Source: Pascua guehoae
Lineage: Eukaryota; Basidiomycota; Tremellomycetes; Trichosporonales; Trichosporonaceae
Direction of reading: 5' to 3'
Length of the DNA stretch: 64,000 nt
NCBI GenBank assembly: GCA_001600415.1
Contig: BCJX01000003.1
Location: 529,632-593,631 of the forward strand
A program made the position numbers and the translations under genes. The notes under the pieces are model-generated. The model was given only the letters and a program-made list of their open reading frames with translations. It was not told the origin of the DNA and did not search any database. Shown one piece after another: positions 1 through 11,300 of the stretch. Positions within the stretch are counted from its first letter, which is position 1, and the number at the start of each line of letters is the position of its first letter.

Positions 1-988
1 GCCTCGCTCTGGCACTCGACATTGACGAGCAGCGAAAAGCCCGCCACGCGCCGCACAGCCTTGACCGCGGCCGTGATCGAGCCCGTCGCCCAGATGTGGT
101 TGTCCTTGAGCATGACCATGGACGACAGGTCGTGGCGGTGCGGGTCGCAGCCGCCGACCATCATGCCGTACTTTTCCACGAGGCGGAAGCCTGGAGTCAG
201 CGGGGTGTCTTGGGTCCGGTTGGAGGAAGGGAGGATGGGGGTTGGCCGAAGGGGTCTGGCCGGACGCGCCGAAGACTGGCACTCTCCGTGTCCCTCAGCT
301 TCATGTACTCGGCCACTGGCTGGCTAGGGGGTGATGTTGCCCAACCAGCCCACGGCCGTACCACCTGAACAACATGGAGTCGACCGATGTGTCAGAGTCT
401 CAATATCGCAATCCCCGGAGCGCCCATGCTAGATCGGCCACTCGCTCGCCAGTTACCCCTGACCATGCCGCCTGTAAACCTCCACGACCTCTCCCACCTC
501 CCCGCTCCCCACGCCGCACAACCAAACTCACCCGGAGTCGTCTTCCTCGTGCCAGCAATGACACCGGGCCATCCCTCCTGCCTCGCCAAGTCGCGGAACT
601 TGCGGCTGGCCGTCGCGACCGCCGAGCACCGCGCGAGCATGTTGAGCCCCACGCGCTCGCCGAGGAGGAGGTTGCGTGCCTTGCCGCGCACGACGGCGAC
701 CTTTGTCTTTTGGCCGTCCGGAATCGCCGTGCCCTCGGGCACGAGCCAGTCGACCGTGCAGTCGACGTACTTGAAGACTTCGTCAAAGAAGGGCACGCCA
801 GCCACCACGCCGCCCGACTTGCCCCACAGGATGGCCTCCTGCTCGTCCTCGCCGACGACAAAGCCGGCCCAGTCAAACGACGGCGTGTCCTCGGCAAACC
901 ACCGCGGCACGTCGGCGCGCCAGCTCGGTGGCAGGAGGTGGGCGAGGTTCTGGCCGGGCAGCAGGTCGGTGGCGGCGTCAGCGCTCAT
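1..988 (-). CDS. BNA6: Quinolinate phosphoribosyltransferase (nicotinate-nucleotide pyrophosphorylase, carboxylating), 3' end outside window
   Basis: Catalyses quinolinate + PRPP to nicotinate mononucleotide, CO2 and PPi, the step feeding the kynurenine pathway into NAD synthesis. CDS is complement of 1..190 and 532..988. The start at 988 gives [13 protein letters not shown]; residues 1-152 carry the N-terminal domain and end in GTRKTTPG, the family signature around the catalytic lysine. The donor (GTGAGT at 531) and acceptor at 191 join in frame to [18 protein letters not shown] and then LKDNHIW, the conserved alpha/beta-barrel core. The C-terminal third lies beyond base 1. The 341-nt intron is much longer than the 36-60 nt usual in this window; no exon is visible inside it. 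Upstream in-frame codons exist, but the start at 988 matches the usual N-terminus. Family certain; symbol given by yeast homology. Confidence 0.93.
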
Positions 989-1281
989 GGTGCAAAGGTG
1001 CGTGGATAGGTGGGTAGGGTAGAGTAAGTGCAAGGTGAGTGCAAGAAATGTCGAGGGTTGAGATATTGGGGTGGAGGGGTTGTCTTGTCTTTGTCGGAAC
1101 TGATCGAACTGATCCGAAGACCCGAGTCGGCCTGCGGCCAGACCCAGCCGGGCAGCCCGGGCAGCCGACGAGTGACGTGACGGGTCATGACGGCTCTGAT
1201 TGCCGACGCCGAGCCTCGCCATGTGGCTGATGTGGACTCTTTTTCGAATGGCCGCGTAGATCTGGTTGATACAGTCAGGTA

Positions 1282-1311
1282 GTGTGTTTTGTCAGGTTCA
1301 GAAATACACAC
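1282..1311. repeat. Imperfect inverted repeat upstream of BNA6
   Basis: GTGTGTTTT on the left and AAATACACAC on the right flank a GTCAGGTTCAG centre. It resembles the perfect inverted repeat about 120 bp further upstream (1408-1439) in arm sequence and in having a GTTCA-containing centre. Confidence 0.45.
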
Positions 1312-1407
1312 CACATTTTCTTGGTGGTACGGCCTGCTGCCATTATGTGTTTTTCAGCCACCCGAAATCGTAACCTAGCATGACGATGTTCGCCTTTACG
1401 GCCTCGT

Positions 1408-1439
1408 GGTGTGTTTTTCACGTTCATGAAAAACACACC
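1408..1439. promoter_or_regulatory. Perfect 13-bp inverted repeat, candidate operator or hairpin
   Basis: Left arm GGTGTGTTTTTCA (1408-1420), six-base centre CGTTCA, right arm TGAAAAACACACC (1427-1439); the arms are exact reverse complements. It lies 420 bp upstream of the BNA6 start codon. The symmetry is seen directly; a binding function is only a possibility, and a hairpin in a transcribed leader would look the same. Confidence 0.45.
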
Positions 1440-2324
1440 GATAGCACAACGCGAAAAAGGGTCCAGCGATTAGGCGGAAATGTAATGACCATCGAGAGGC
1501 TTTGTAAACTCTTCCTAATGCATGCCGGCATACATTCCTCATGGTCCTCCAGCAGCGAGCAGGGGCGGCGAGCGGCTCGTGGGAGCTTGGACAGCTGGCT
1601 GATGCATGGCAGGGCGTGGGAGCGGCACGCACGCAGTGCGACAGTAGGATGCGACGTTTGGGCCCTCACATCTGCATCTTGAATAACATTCTTATTGTCT
1701 CATGAACAACACAGTACACCAATCCGCCTCAACCTCGCCACACTTCTTCCCTTGAAGTGAAGCTCAAGGCCAGCTCAAGGCAGCCCCACGCGGCGGCAAT
1801 AGCACAACTCGTGCTTGGAAGTTCCTTGTCGGTAGTAACAGGTCTTATTCACAGGCCTCGCTTGCTTGCACGACCCGATTGTCAAGGAGCAAGGTCGCAC
1901 TGCATCACCTCTTGGTTGCCATCTGCTCATTTGTGGCCCATCCGCCAAGCGGTCAATTACCTTCGGGTGGCATTTCGAGCTGACCCCCTCACGTTGTGTC
2001 GTCACCTTATGTCGATTCCAGTTATCAGCTGCGTTCCCGCGGCGCGGTTACTTTACGACCTCGCTGCGCGTCAAGACAGCAACAGAAAGGTTGGCAGCAA
2101 CAAAAGGTGAGGCGAGACTCGTCTTGGCAACGGACGCGCAAGTCAGCAAGGCGCAAGGCACACCACGCTGTCTCGGACACTGAAATCGCTGACAAGTCCA
2201 AAACGTCGACAACGAGCTGTCACCCTCCTCTGATGCAACATTCCTCGTCTGATTTAAGCATTCATTTATAACGCAGGTATGATAGGGTCGGTGGGGTCTA
2301 CGGTCCCGGAAATTCTCGACGGGC

Positions 2325-4080
2325 TTAGGCCGAGAAGCGGGCAGTGCGCTTGGCGGGGGGGTAGGTGTCGAGGGCACCGTTGTCGCGCTTGAGGCGCCAG
2401 CAGAGGGGGCTGAGGCGGTTGAGGCCGCGGCAGTTGGGTTGGCTGCCGCCGACGGTGATGCGGCCGTTGTTGTCGTGGCCGAGGGTGCAGGTCTCGAGCT
2501 TGAGACCGAGGGCGGCAGCAGCGTCGCCGAGGCTGACGCAGCGGAGGACAATGCACCCGGCGGCCTTTGCGTTGAAGTCGAGACCGCAGATGCAGCCATT
2601 GTCGAGGGGGCCGGCGCACTGTGCGGCCTGGAGCGAGCTGATGACACATCCCTTGCCGCACCTGGAGAGCTTGGAGAGGTTGGGGAGCTTGAGGTTGGGG
2701 CAGATGGACTGCTGGAGGTCGAGGCCGTTGAGCGCATCGTCCTGGCCGCAACCGCCGATGAGACACTGCGAGGCCGCGTTTGTGAAGTCGGCGGTACACA
2801 GGCACCCAGAGTCGAGGGGTCCGGCGCACTTCTGGTTCCGGAGCGTGTCGATGACACAGTTCTTGCCGCAGTCCGAGAGCTTGCTGAGGTTGGGCAGGGG
2901 CAGGTCGGGGCACGTGTTCTGGAGAAGGTCGAGGCCGGAGAGCGTGTCCTTGTTGCCGCAGCCGTTGGTGAGGCACCCGGAAGCGGCGTTGGCAAAGCCG
3001 GCAGTGCAGAGGCATCCTGGGTCGAGCGGTCCCTTGCACTTTTGGCTCCTAAGGGTGTCGATGACACAGTTCTTGCCACATTCCGACAGCTTGCTCAGGT
3101 TTGGAAGCGGCAGCTTGGGACACAGGGACTGCAGAAGGTCGAGGCCGGCGAGGGTGTCCTTGTTGGAGCAGCCGTTGGTGAGGCACTGGGACGCCGAGTT
3201 GGCAAAGTCGGGAGTACAGATGCAGCCCGGGTCGAGGGGTCCCTTGCACTTTTGCGTCTTGAGCGTCTCGATAACGCAGTTCTTGCCGCAGTCGGACAGC
3301 TTGCTCAGGTTCGGAAGCGGCAGCTTGGGACACAGGGACTGCAGAAGGTCGAGGCCCGCGAGAGTGTCCTTGTTGGCACAACCCTTGGTGAGGCACTGGG
3401 ACGCGGCGTTGGCAAAGTCGGGAGTGCAAAGGCAGCCCGAGTCGAGGGGTCCCTTGCACTTTTGCGTCTTGAGCGTCTCGACGACGCAGTTTTTGCCGCA
3501 GTCGGACAGCTTGCTCAGGTCGGGCAGAGGGAGCTTGGGGCACAGCGACTTTGTGAGAGTGAGGCCGGCAAGGGTGTCCTTGGTGCCGCACTTGTTAATA
3601 AGGCAGGTCGAGGCGTCGTTGGTAAACTTTTCCGTGCAGATGCAGCCAGGGTCGAGAGGCCCAGCACACTTGTTCGACTTGAGCGTGTCGAGAACGCAGT
3701 CGGTGCCGCACGTCGACAGCTGGGAAAGGTCGGGCAGAGGGAGGTCGGGGCAAAGGTCCTGCAGGACACCGAGACCCGCGATCGAGTCGGCGTTCGGGCA
3801 CTTCTCGCCAAGCGCGGTCGCGGCGGCGTTGGCAAACTTGGCCGTGCACAGGCACTCTGTGTCGGTGGGGCCCTTGCAGCCCACGCTCGAGAGAGCGCCG
3901 AGGACGCCAGTCAGGGCGCAAGTGGACAGCTTGGAGAGGTCGGGCATCTTCTGGCGCTCTTCGACCCTGGTACGTGTTAGACTCTGGGCCGAGGGGACGC
4001 GAGGGGCAAGTATCAACTCACTTTCCGAGGGCGGTCGTGGCCAGTGCGAGCGCCGAGGAGGCGAGGAGGAAGAACTTCAT
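2325..4080 (-). CDS. Secreted protein with seven tandem CFEM domains (candidate haem/iron-binding hemophore)
   Basis: CDS is complement of 2325..3966 and 4022..4080, 566 aa, with one 55-nt intron just after the signal peptide (MKFFLLASSALALATTALG). After a short linker come seven CFEM repeats of 70 residues (about 28-97, 98-167, 168-237, 238-307, 308-377, 378-447, 448-517), then a 49-residue tail. Repeats 2-7 each keep the eight cysteines in CFEM spacing; repeat 1 has six, lacking the second and sixth. All seven keep an aspartate before the C-x-C pair (GPLDPGC type), the position of the axial haem ligand in Candida CFEM hemophores. No hydrophobic GPI-addition tail is seen, so a secreted form is inferred. 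CFEM proteins bind haem/iron at the cell surface or outside the cell; adhesion or effector roles are also known. Repeats 3-5 are nearly identical. Confidence 0.88.
2475..3944 (-). repeat. Seven tandem 210-bp units encoding CFEM domains
   Basis: The coding strand repeats every 210 bp, matching the 70-residue protein period. Units 3-5 are close to identical at DNA level (long shared stretches around 3100-3540), which points to recent duplication or gene conversion; units 1 and 7 are the most diverged. Confidence 0.88.
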
Positions 4081-7000
4081 GGCGGGCAGGTGTCGGTGGT
4101 CGAGCGTCGAGGTCGGGGCACTGAGTTGGGGGTGTCCAATGGTCAGTGGGCACTGCACGTCTCAAGACAAGGATGGGAGAATAAACACGTCTCTTTAAAG
4201 CATTCTCCAGTCGTCCCCATCAGTCGCATCTGCTATTCCGTTAGCGTCATAGGTGTGTTGTGTCTCTGGAATTTTGGGCCGGTTGCAACCGGTTACTGCT
4301 TCCAGTGGCACGGTATGCGCTAACGACGCCTCTAGCCCAGTTTGGAGTAGCTGGCGTCCACGACAAACCCATGCGGGGCCACACATTCACGCGGGGGTGC
4401 AGAGGGTATGCGCGGCCTCGCAGTGGGGAGATTTGGCCAAGGCAAAGAGCACGAGGAGAGGAAGCCAGAAGCGTGGAGGCGAAGAGCGGTCCGGTCGGCT
4501 TGAACTATGTCGGGTGGTGGGGAATGTAGAAGAAGCCTAACTCCAAGAGCGGTGGACGCCGGTGTCCGTATTAGCTCGTCGTGGTGAAACAACGTCAACC
4601 TCAACCCATGGGTCCTCCATGCTAGCGGTGCAGTTAGTGGCGCCTCGCTCTTGGTCGTGCCGAAGACGGCAGGACTTAGCAAGGGGGAGTGGTTTGATGA
4701 GTACCTACAGCAATGCTTGGCCATGGTGAGAGATGTGGGGAGTAGTTGACGGATGGGGAGGAGAGGTGCGGCACTCCGACAATGATAAGACGCCTTGGCA
4801 CGTACCAGGGGCCTCGTCTTCGTCGCTCTGTGACCCGTCTGTTGCGATAAACCCGCCAGAAGTCTGTATGGTGTTGGCCACAGTACCCATTCGTGGATGG
4901 GCCATAGTAGACAAACCATGTGGTACAGATGCAGCGAAAAGCGTTCGGCTAGGTTGTCTTCCGACCCAACAATCCTCAAAATAAGCCATCTTCCGACTAA
5001 CAAGCTAAACCCGAAACAGTGATCCGGGTGTTCAACAGAGCAAACCCCGGCCATAGCCTCCTAAAGTGGGAAGTTCGGGAAATGCCTCGCTGCACGCGCT
5101 GCAACTTTGATACTCTAAGCTGCTCGACAAAGCTCTCGGTTCGTCAGCGGCACACACGCCGATGACTTTAGCATGCTTTTCGACGACGTCACAAAGCCAC
5201 ATGGAGCGCCACGCGCGGATGAACGTGTGATCGTGGGGGCTACAAGCCAAGTCTTTTGCTTAGAAGAGCGCCACAGTTCAGATGCACGGAATGTCTTTTC
5301 TTGTCTGCGGCTGGAACTCGACTAGGGGAGCGGCCTGGGGCGGAAGATCTAGCCATAAATCGCTGGGGAAGGCCTTCCGGTGCGACCGGCGAGGACACAG
5401 GTCTGGTCGGCAGGGCGGGTGAACGAGTGAATACAGAGTCGCCTGTGCTAGGTAGTAGGAGTTGCCACTGCCATATCTCGTCTACCTCGAGCTGCTCGAA
5501 GGACAAACCCACATGCTATCAACAAATCCTCGCTCCCATTTTTTTTTATCCTGCTCCATCATTGCCCTTCCCTCGCCGCTTATCCGCGGGGAAACACTAC
5601 TCCATGTCTCGGAATGCAACGATCCTCCGTTCCCTCCCCAACCGGATCAAACGACCGACGACCGCCAAGGACGCTAGTTGCCTGATGATGTACATTAGCA
5701 TATTTGCAGCAAGCAACCACCCCGATCGGATACTATCAATTTTACGCCGCACTCCAGAACCGAAATACTGTGCGAGGGAGATGAGACACGTTGATCGTAA
5801 ACCAGCATGGGCGATCAAGTCGTGGAATACCGGATACTAGCGATGCGGCGCTTTGGCGGTCGTCGAGTTATCTCAGTGGTCTGGCATCGATACAGGGGCA
5901 TCCGAGGACGAAGACATGATGAGGTGCCTCTCAAAGGTGAGGGCGTGGCCAAGTTCAGCCCAGTTGTCCCTCCCCACACGTGCTTCTCTTTCGGTGTGAT
6001 TGGCCATACCTGGCCAAGAACACTTTAGGTCTTGCTTCAAAAAGATACTCCACGCGCCCCTGCTGAACCCATTGTACTCGGTGTAAGCAATATTTTATGG
6101 AATCACTGAAAACCATCGACCACATGTCCCGGTAGCTTCCGGGTAGCGTGCCAAGCTACAGCCCACGTTCCACACCACCCCGTTTTCCACCTCGAGGACA
6201 CAACCGAAGGGGTGAAGGGTTTTCGGAGCAAGAGATAGTTCCTAGCCTCAGTACTAGGGCCACATAGCTTGTCCGATATGTACCATCCGTTAGCTTGGCA
6301 TTTACTCGAAACAGGGGCGTGTGACCAAGACCCAACTGGGCTTAATTGAGGACAGGTAGTGTCCTTGTCCCCATGGGGTGTGAACCACGCGAGATTGAGG
6401 ACGCAGCGGACAAGATAGTCCCGAGACAGAATAATTCAATTCCGGCCGGACAAGCACAGCTTGTTTCGAGAAGGCTAGATGATCATCTCACCTAAACCAG
6501 AAAGCTTCTCAATGTTCATGGAAAAGTCAGGTCCGTTCCATACTCGCCAGTCCACAGTCTGGTTGCCGGTAGGAACACCGAGTATCGAGAGCTGAGGGCG
6601 GATGGGTTATTCGGAAGCCCAGTAAATGACGTGGTAGTGTGCCACTTGTAGTGCGCCACTTGGAGCAGATGATGATGTATAGTCTTAATGATCACCCGGC
6701 TTCTAAACCGGTGTCTCCAACAACCCAGGACGCCATGCTTTCCGATGTTAGCTGGCTCGTTACCACGCTTGTACCACCTCACATGGGTGCGCCAGGTTCA
6801 ATGGGCTAGAATGACGTATGGTAAATAATGACAGTCATGTCCAACATCGGCCACCGCATGCCTCCGCCACCACACGCCTCCGCTACCACATGCCTTCGCC
6901 GGCAGAGGTGCAGGGGTCTATAGGGGGAGTGCTCCGAGCTCCAGTATGCAAGACTCCACCACTCCCTATAGTGGCATACAGCTCCCACTGATATTCCTGG

Positions 7001-7400
7001 AAATGAGCTACTCCACAATAAGTCGGGAAATTATTTATTAATTACACAAATTCAGCATTGACAAAGGCAGGGCGCAGGCGCTACTCTCACGAGCAGAATC
7101 GGGTGCCAGGCAGCCACGGCACGGCTTACGAAGGGACAAAAGACTCTGCCCGTTGCTCGTGTCAAGTCGGAAAACGTCGGTACCACAGAAGTGCTCGACA
7201 AGTTTGACACGACCAAGATCATTTGTGGCATTGTCAACCCCAACACTTTCGGGGTGCTCCTGATTCTTCCTCTTCGTCAGTATTACAGTGCAAGTATTTG
7301 GATTCTTCACACCCACCATCAATACGTCCTCCTGAACCTCACGACGACAAGAAACTCACGGGGAGCGCGCTGATTCTCACGTTTGGACGAGTATCACCAT
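4081..7400. other. Gene-poor intergenic region upstream of the CFEM gene
   Basis: Includes the CFEM gene promoter; on its strand a TTTAAA element lies about 115 bp and an ATTGG (reverse CCAAT) about 57 bp upstream of the start codon. No ATCWGATAA iron-GATA consensus was found near it. Base composition is visibly less GC-rich than the genes. The longest frame (4332-5054, minus) has no recognisable domain. A 16-bp triple repeat lies at 6851-6898. Confidence 0.5.
6851..6898. repeat. Three imperfect 16-bp tandem units
   Basis: Units of the form CCACCGCATGCCTCCG at 6851, 6867 and 6883, with two to four differences between units. Confidence 0.7.
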
Positions 7401-7481
7401 GGCAACGTGGCGGAGTGGTTAACGCGGTTGACTCGAAATCAACTTCCTTCGGGAGCACATGTTCGAATCATGTCGTTGTCG
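7401..7481 (+). tRNA. tRNA-Ser (anticodon CGA), copy 1
   Basis: 81-nt class II tRNA. The acceptor GGCAACG pairs with CGTTGTC with one G:U pair, the discriminator is G, the anticodon stem GTTGA/TCAAC holds loop CTCGAAA (anticodon CGA, codon UCG), there is a long variable arm, and the T-arm is ACATG-TTCGAAT-CATGT. No intron. A T5 run for Pol III termination lies at 7485-7489. The 81 bases are identical to the copy at 60125, while flanks differ. Confidence 0.96.
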
Positions 7482-8219
7482 AACCTTTTTAAGGGCGTGA
7501 GGGCTTGCTTTGAGGGTGTGGGGTGGGGGGTTGGAGGCTTGTTCTGGAGCTGAAACGGGTTGGAATTGAATACGACCTCGCTGACGGGAATCTAACTGAA
7601 GACGTTGCGAGGGAAAGCGATGGGAATGACCCCATTGAGCTCAGATTTAGTTTGGGAACTTCACCTTGTAGCATGGAGTGGGATGGGGGAGAGACAAATC
7701 ACGCTGGAGCCGAGACTTCTCTGCAGGATAACCACGCCTATGGAGCGTACAAGCGCACTGGTCTGCATTTTAACACAGGGCCAGAGGATATGGGACTGTA
7801 GCAGTCGTTGCAGCGGGACAACTTTACTTGGTGCAGAACTGTGGGCTGCCCAGGTGCGGAACAATCGCCATCGATCAATCGATCTGCAACGTCTGGGGAC
7901 AGGGAGTTTAACAGGAATACAGCATCCCGATGTGTAGAGTCTAGCCCGGGGTATGTCGTCAAACGACAACGACTTGGAAGGATATTACGTCTACCACATC
8001 GAAGCATTCCGTCTGGTTATTATTGAACAGACAATCTCCGCGGGATTCCAATGTCTGCTGAAATACCCAAAGACGACAGGAATGACACTGGAAATTCCAA
8101 AGGTCTGTCAACGCTACTCATCTCCTGTCTATCCCTCAGGCCTGCAGCTGATGATCGCCTCACGCCTGCCAGACTTTTCTCTTCCCCCCGCCACAACTTC
8201 TCCCGTGAACAACCGAACA
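7482..8219. other. Spacer between two tRNA genes
   Basis: Apart from the Pol III T-run immediately after the tRNA-Ser gene I see no gene or repeat in these 738 bases. Confidence 0.5.
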
Positions 8220-8300
8220 TCTCTGTTCGTATATCGGTTAGTATGCTCGCTTGTCACTAGGTGATCGCGGGAGAGCGGAGTTCGACTCTCCGACAGAGAG
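8220..8300 (+). tRNA. tRNA-Asp (anticodon GTC) with 9-nt intron
   Basis: The acceptor TCTCTGT pairs with ACAGAGA and the discriminator is G. The T-arm is CGGAG-TTCGACT-CTCCG. The anticodon stem CTCGC/GCGGG holds loop TTGTCA..C with anticodon GTC at 8253-8255. Nine extra bases, 8257-8265, follow position 37, the standard site of nuclear tRNA introns; removing them leaves a normal 72-nt tRNA. A T5 terminator lies at 8305-8309. Confidence 0.93.
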
Positions 8301-11300
8301 AACCTTTTTACGTCTTGAAGCTCTCTGAACACCACCCGGTTGTAGTCGAGGTTGTGAGTCAACAGGGCTCTGTGGCGAGCCTCGTCTTGCTTCCCCTGGC
8401 ACGCCACTCATCCCGACTGGCCGCAGGACAATTTACGTGCACTTTGGGGTGCTAGCTACTCCCAAAGAGATCGGGCTTTGAACTGGCTGTAGCGACAACA
8501 TGGCTAATACGGCATGGGAGAGGACATTGTCGAGGAGGAGGCCAAGGCATTGAGCTGCTGCCTCGTTTGTATTTGCATTGTTGGAATGCGCCAATACTTC
8601 GATATGGGGTGGTAATTACACACAAAGACTGTAATGGGGTCGCAGCTGGATAGGGATGAGGAGCAGCCCCCATACATGAATGGCTGTCAAGACAATTCTT
8701 GTGGCTGCTCATGGCAGAGCGCCAGGTTGCAGGTTGCAGGTTGGATGCTGGCGCCACACTCGCAGGGTGGCGTGCGCCTCCTGGGTTTTCCATCTGCTTC
8801 CGTTATGAGCCGCCACGATCTGCCCACTCACCGCGTCGGGTCAGTCTCTGCAAGGGCAAGATCTCAAGACAAGCTGCTCAGGTCGGGTCATGCATGGCGG
8901 GCTACTCTCCCTTGGGTCGAGCAGACAGGCGGCAGATTGGATAGTTAGTGACCTCTGTTTTGAGGCATTTTGGACGCCCAGGATATCCCATTTCGAGGTC
9001 TTGCCCACCCTTTGCGCCCTACCCTGTTTGTTGTCTTGGCCAGAACATAGAACCAAGCCCGGAAATTTGCCGCCTGGGGTGTGTCAGTTCGTCAGCAGGC
9101 GTGCCCTACCGTACTTTACCCAACACAGTGAATGATCATGTGAGCGTTTAGCCGCCGCCGATGCACCCCAGAAACAGCATGGCAGCTGGCAGAAAGCACC
9201 TTAAGTACAGCAGGCAGCAGGCAGCAGGCAGCAGGGCAGAATGCATGCCAGGTACGCCAATCTTGGGCACGACTCTGTGGAGTCTGCGGCGCTGGTACTT
9301 CCCGTCGTGAGCTACCGTCGTGCTGGTTACGGCCGGGGGAGTGATCTACAGCATGCAGCACCCTCATTGGAACAGGCGGGGTGCCCAACCGATCAACCCG
9401 CTGCCGCTGGTTGGTGACGGTGTTTCTTCTGTTGGGTTATCAAACTCACGAGAGATATGGAAAACAAGCTCGACATCGCCCGATCAAGCTCCGTTGGACG
9501 CGCAGATGGACAAATGAGCAGAGTGGTCAAAATGGAGGCCGCTCGACAAGCTCGACCATGATCGCCGCCGCACAATTCACACAAGCTCGGTGGACGTCAC
9601 AAACGATCAACCCGCAGCATTTCATTCGCACCACCACCTTTTCACAATTGCAAGCTCTGGGCAAACTCTGCTCAAACTCTGCTCAGCCTGGCGTTTGGCT
9701 TGGCGCTGCGAGGTGCGACGCCATTGTTGCTCACCGATACTCGTCGATGTACTGTACCGTATGATGGTCTACCACGCCCAGGCACGGCACTAAGGGGTGG
9801 CGCTGGGCTTGTAGTGGGCTCGAGCTTGCGTTGTCTGGCCATTGCTAAACGGCCACCATGGTCCTGTGTTATTGACGGCACCATGCTCGTCCATTGCGGT
9901 ACCTCGATACTCCTTGTGGCGACTGGAGAGTGCTGTCGGTTCAGTCGTGTCACTTCTGCCTCCGGGGTCCAGTTTCGCGGAACACTTGCGACCCGAGGGG
10001 CACCTGGGCAGGATCAAGTAACGGCCCCCTGCCTGCCTCTGATGTTGGGTTTCGCCTCCCCCTCCCATGCCATGCAACCTTTCGGCTGGCTGGCCCCTGC
10101 CTCGCTCGCTGGGTTCCATCTCGGTGACGACCTGGGAAGTACATCTCCACCGAGGTCGGGACAGTAGCGTCGATCTTGGTTTCTCATGTTACATCTCTGC
10201 CACATGACTTGGGACCATGGTGCTGCCATCGTACCGCAAGTGAGAGCACATGGTGATCGTTGAATCCAATGTTGTTTCCCAGCACTGCGGCATGCGGCAT
10301 GTGGCCATGAGGGGTTGTCCTCCGGATCCGATCCTAGGATTCACGTGCCGAGCACAGAGGCGCGCAGCACGCGCAGCATGTCCCGAGCGGTTGCCCACGT
10401 TACAAGTCACTCGTGTCTCAGCAGCAGAGGGACGGACGGGCTACAGTCGCCACCCGCCGTGATGGCCAAGTTCCATCCCATGAGTCATCAGCGTGCCTTG
10501 ACTAGTGAAATGGTCGCTGGCGTGCGCTACAGTAGTACGTTTGAACTGCTGTCGTGTGTGTGTGTGTGTGTGTTTTCTTTTTCTACGGCCTTTGAATGCT
10601 CGTTACACCCAGGCGCTCTTGGCCGCGTGGCCCCTGTTACATGTCCATGTCACATGTCACCGACCAGACACAGGCCATTATTCACAGGAAATGAATGCAC
10701 AGCATTCAGTCGTCGCATGGCGATCGTGACAGTGGTGGCAACTTTGAGTCGTGTTTGTGTTTATGTCTCCAGTTTCCAAGTGATCCGACCTTGCGGACAT
10801 ACAACGGATATGCTTGCTTGGATGCATGGACAGCGCGCTATTTGCTAGTTGTTAATCTGCTAACCTTGCCGACCGATCAGCAACTGCCCAGGCTGGTTGG
10901 GCTCTTTTCGTCACCGCTTTGGATCACTCCACATCTTGCCAAGCTGCTCCTGCCATGCGCTACGCCTGCTAAATCAAAGTGTGGTTGATCAGGAATCTGG
11001 ATGTCTGGGAGCACTTGGCCCTGTGCAAAAACTTTACAACAAAACGATGAGCGTCGTATATGACCCCTGCCTGCACTTTGGACTGCAGGAAGAGGGTTTG
11101 CTGGCAGAGCTTGTTGAGCACCCTCAATTCGATAGACCCTGGTCAGAGTCCTGTGGCCCCATGTTTGGACCCAAGTGTCACCAGGTCACTCGTTTATCAG
11201 CGGCATGGACAACACGCACAAAGCAGGGGGAAAACGCCGAGGCGACGAGGAGATGGAAATAGGGTGTAGAGCCTGTGACGGCCTGCCCGGGCCTGGAAGC

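Larger units (their letters stand above)
989..2324. other. Intergenic: 5' region of BNA6 and 3' region of the CFEM gene
   Basis: No gene is supported here. It should hold the BNA6 promoter, since BNA6 starts at 988 on the minus strand. The notable content is a perfect inverted repeat at 1408-1439 and an imperfect relative at 1282-1311. The open frames present overlap each other and have no recognisable product. Confidence 0.6.

Noticed and set aside
2365..4323. Long plus-strand frames (up to 652 codons) opposite the CFEM gene
   Set aside because: They are antisense shadows of the repetitive, GC-rich CFEM coding sequence; the minus strand has a signal peptide, intron and perfect cysteine pattern.
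4332..5054. 240-codon minus-strand frame
   Set aside because: No recognisable domain, no splice-compatible neighbours, His/Ser/Leu composition typical of non-coding sequence here.
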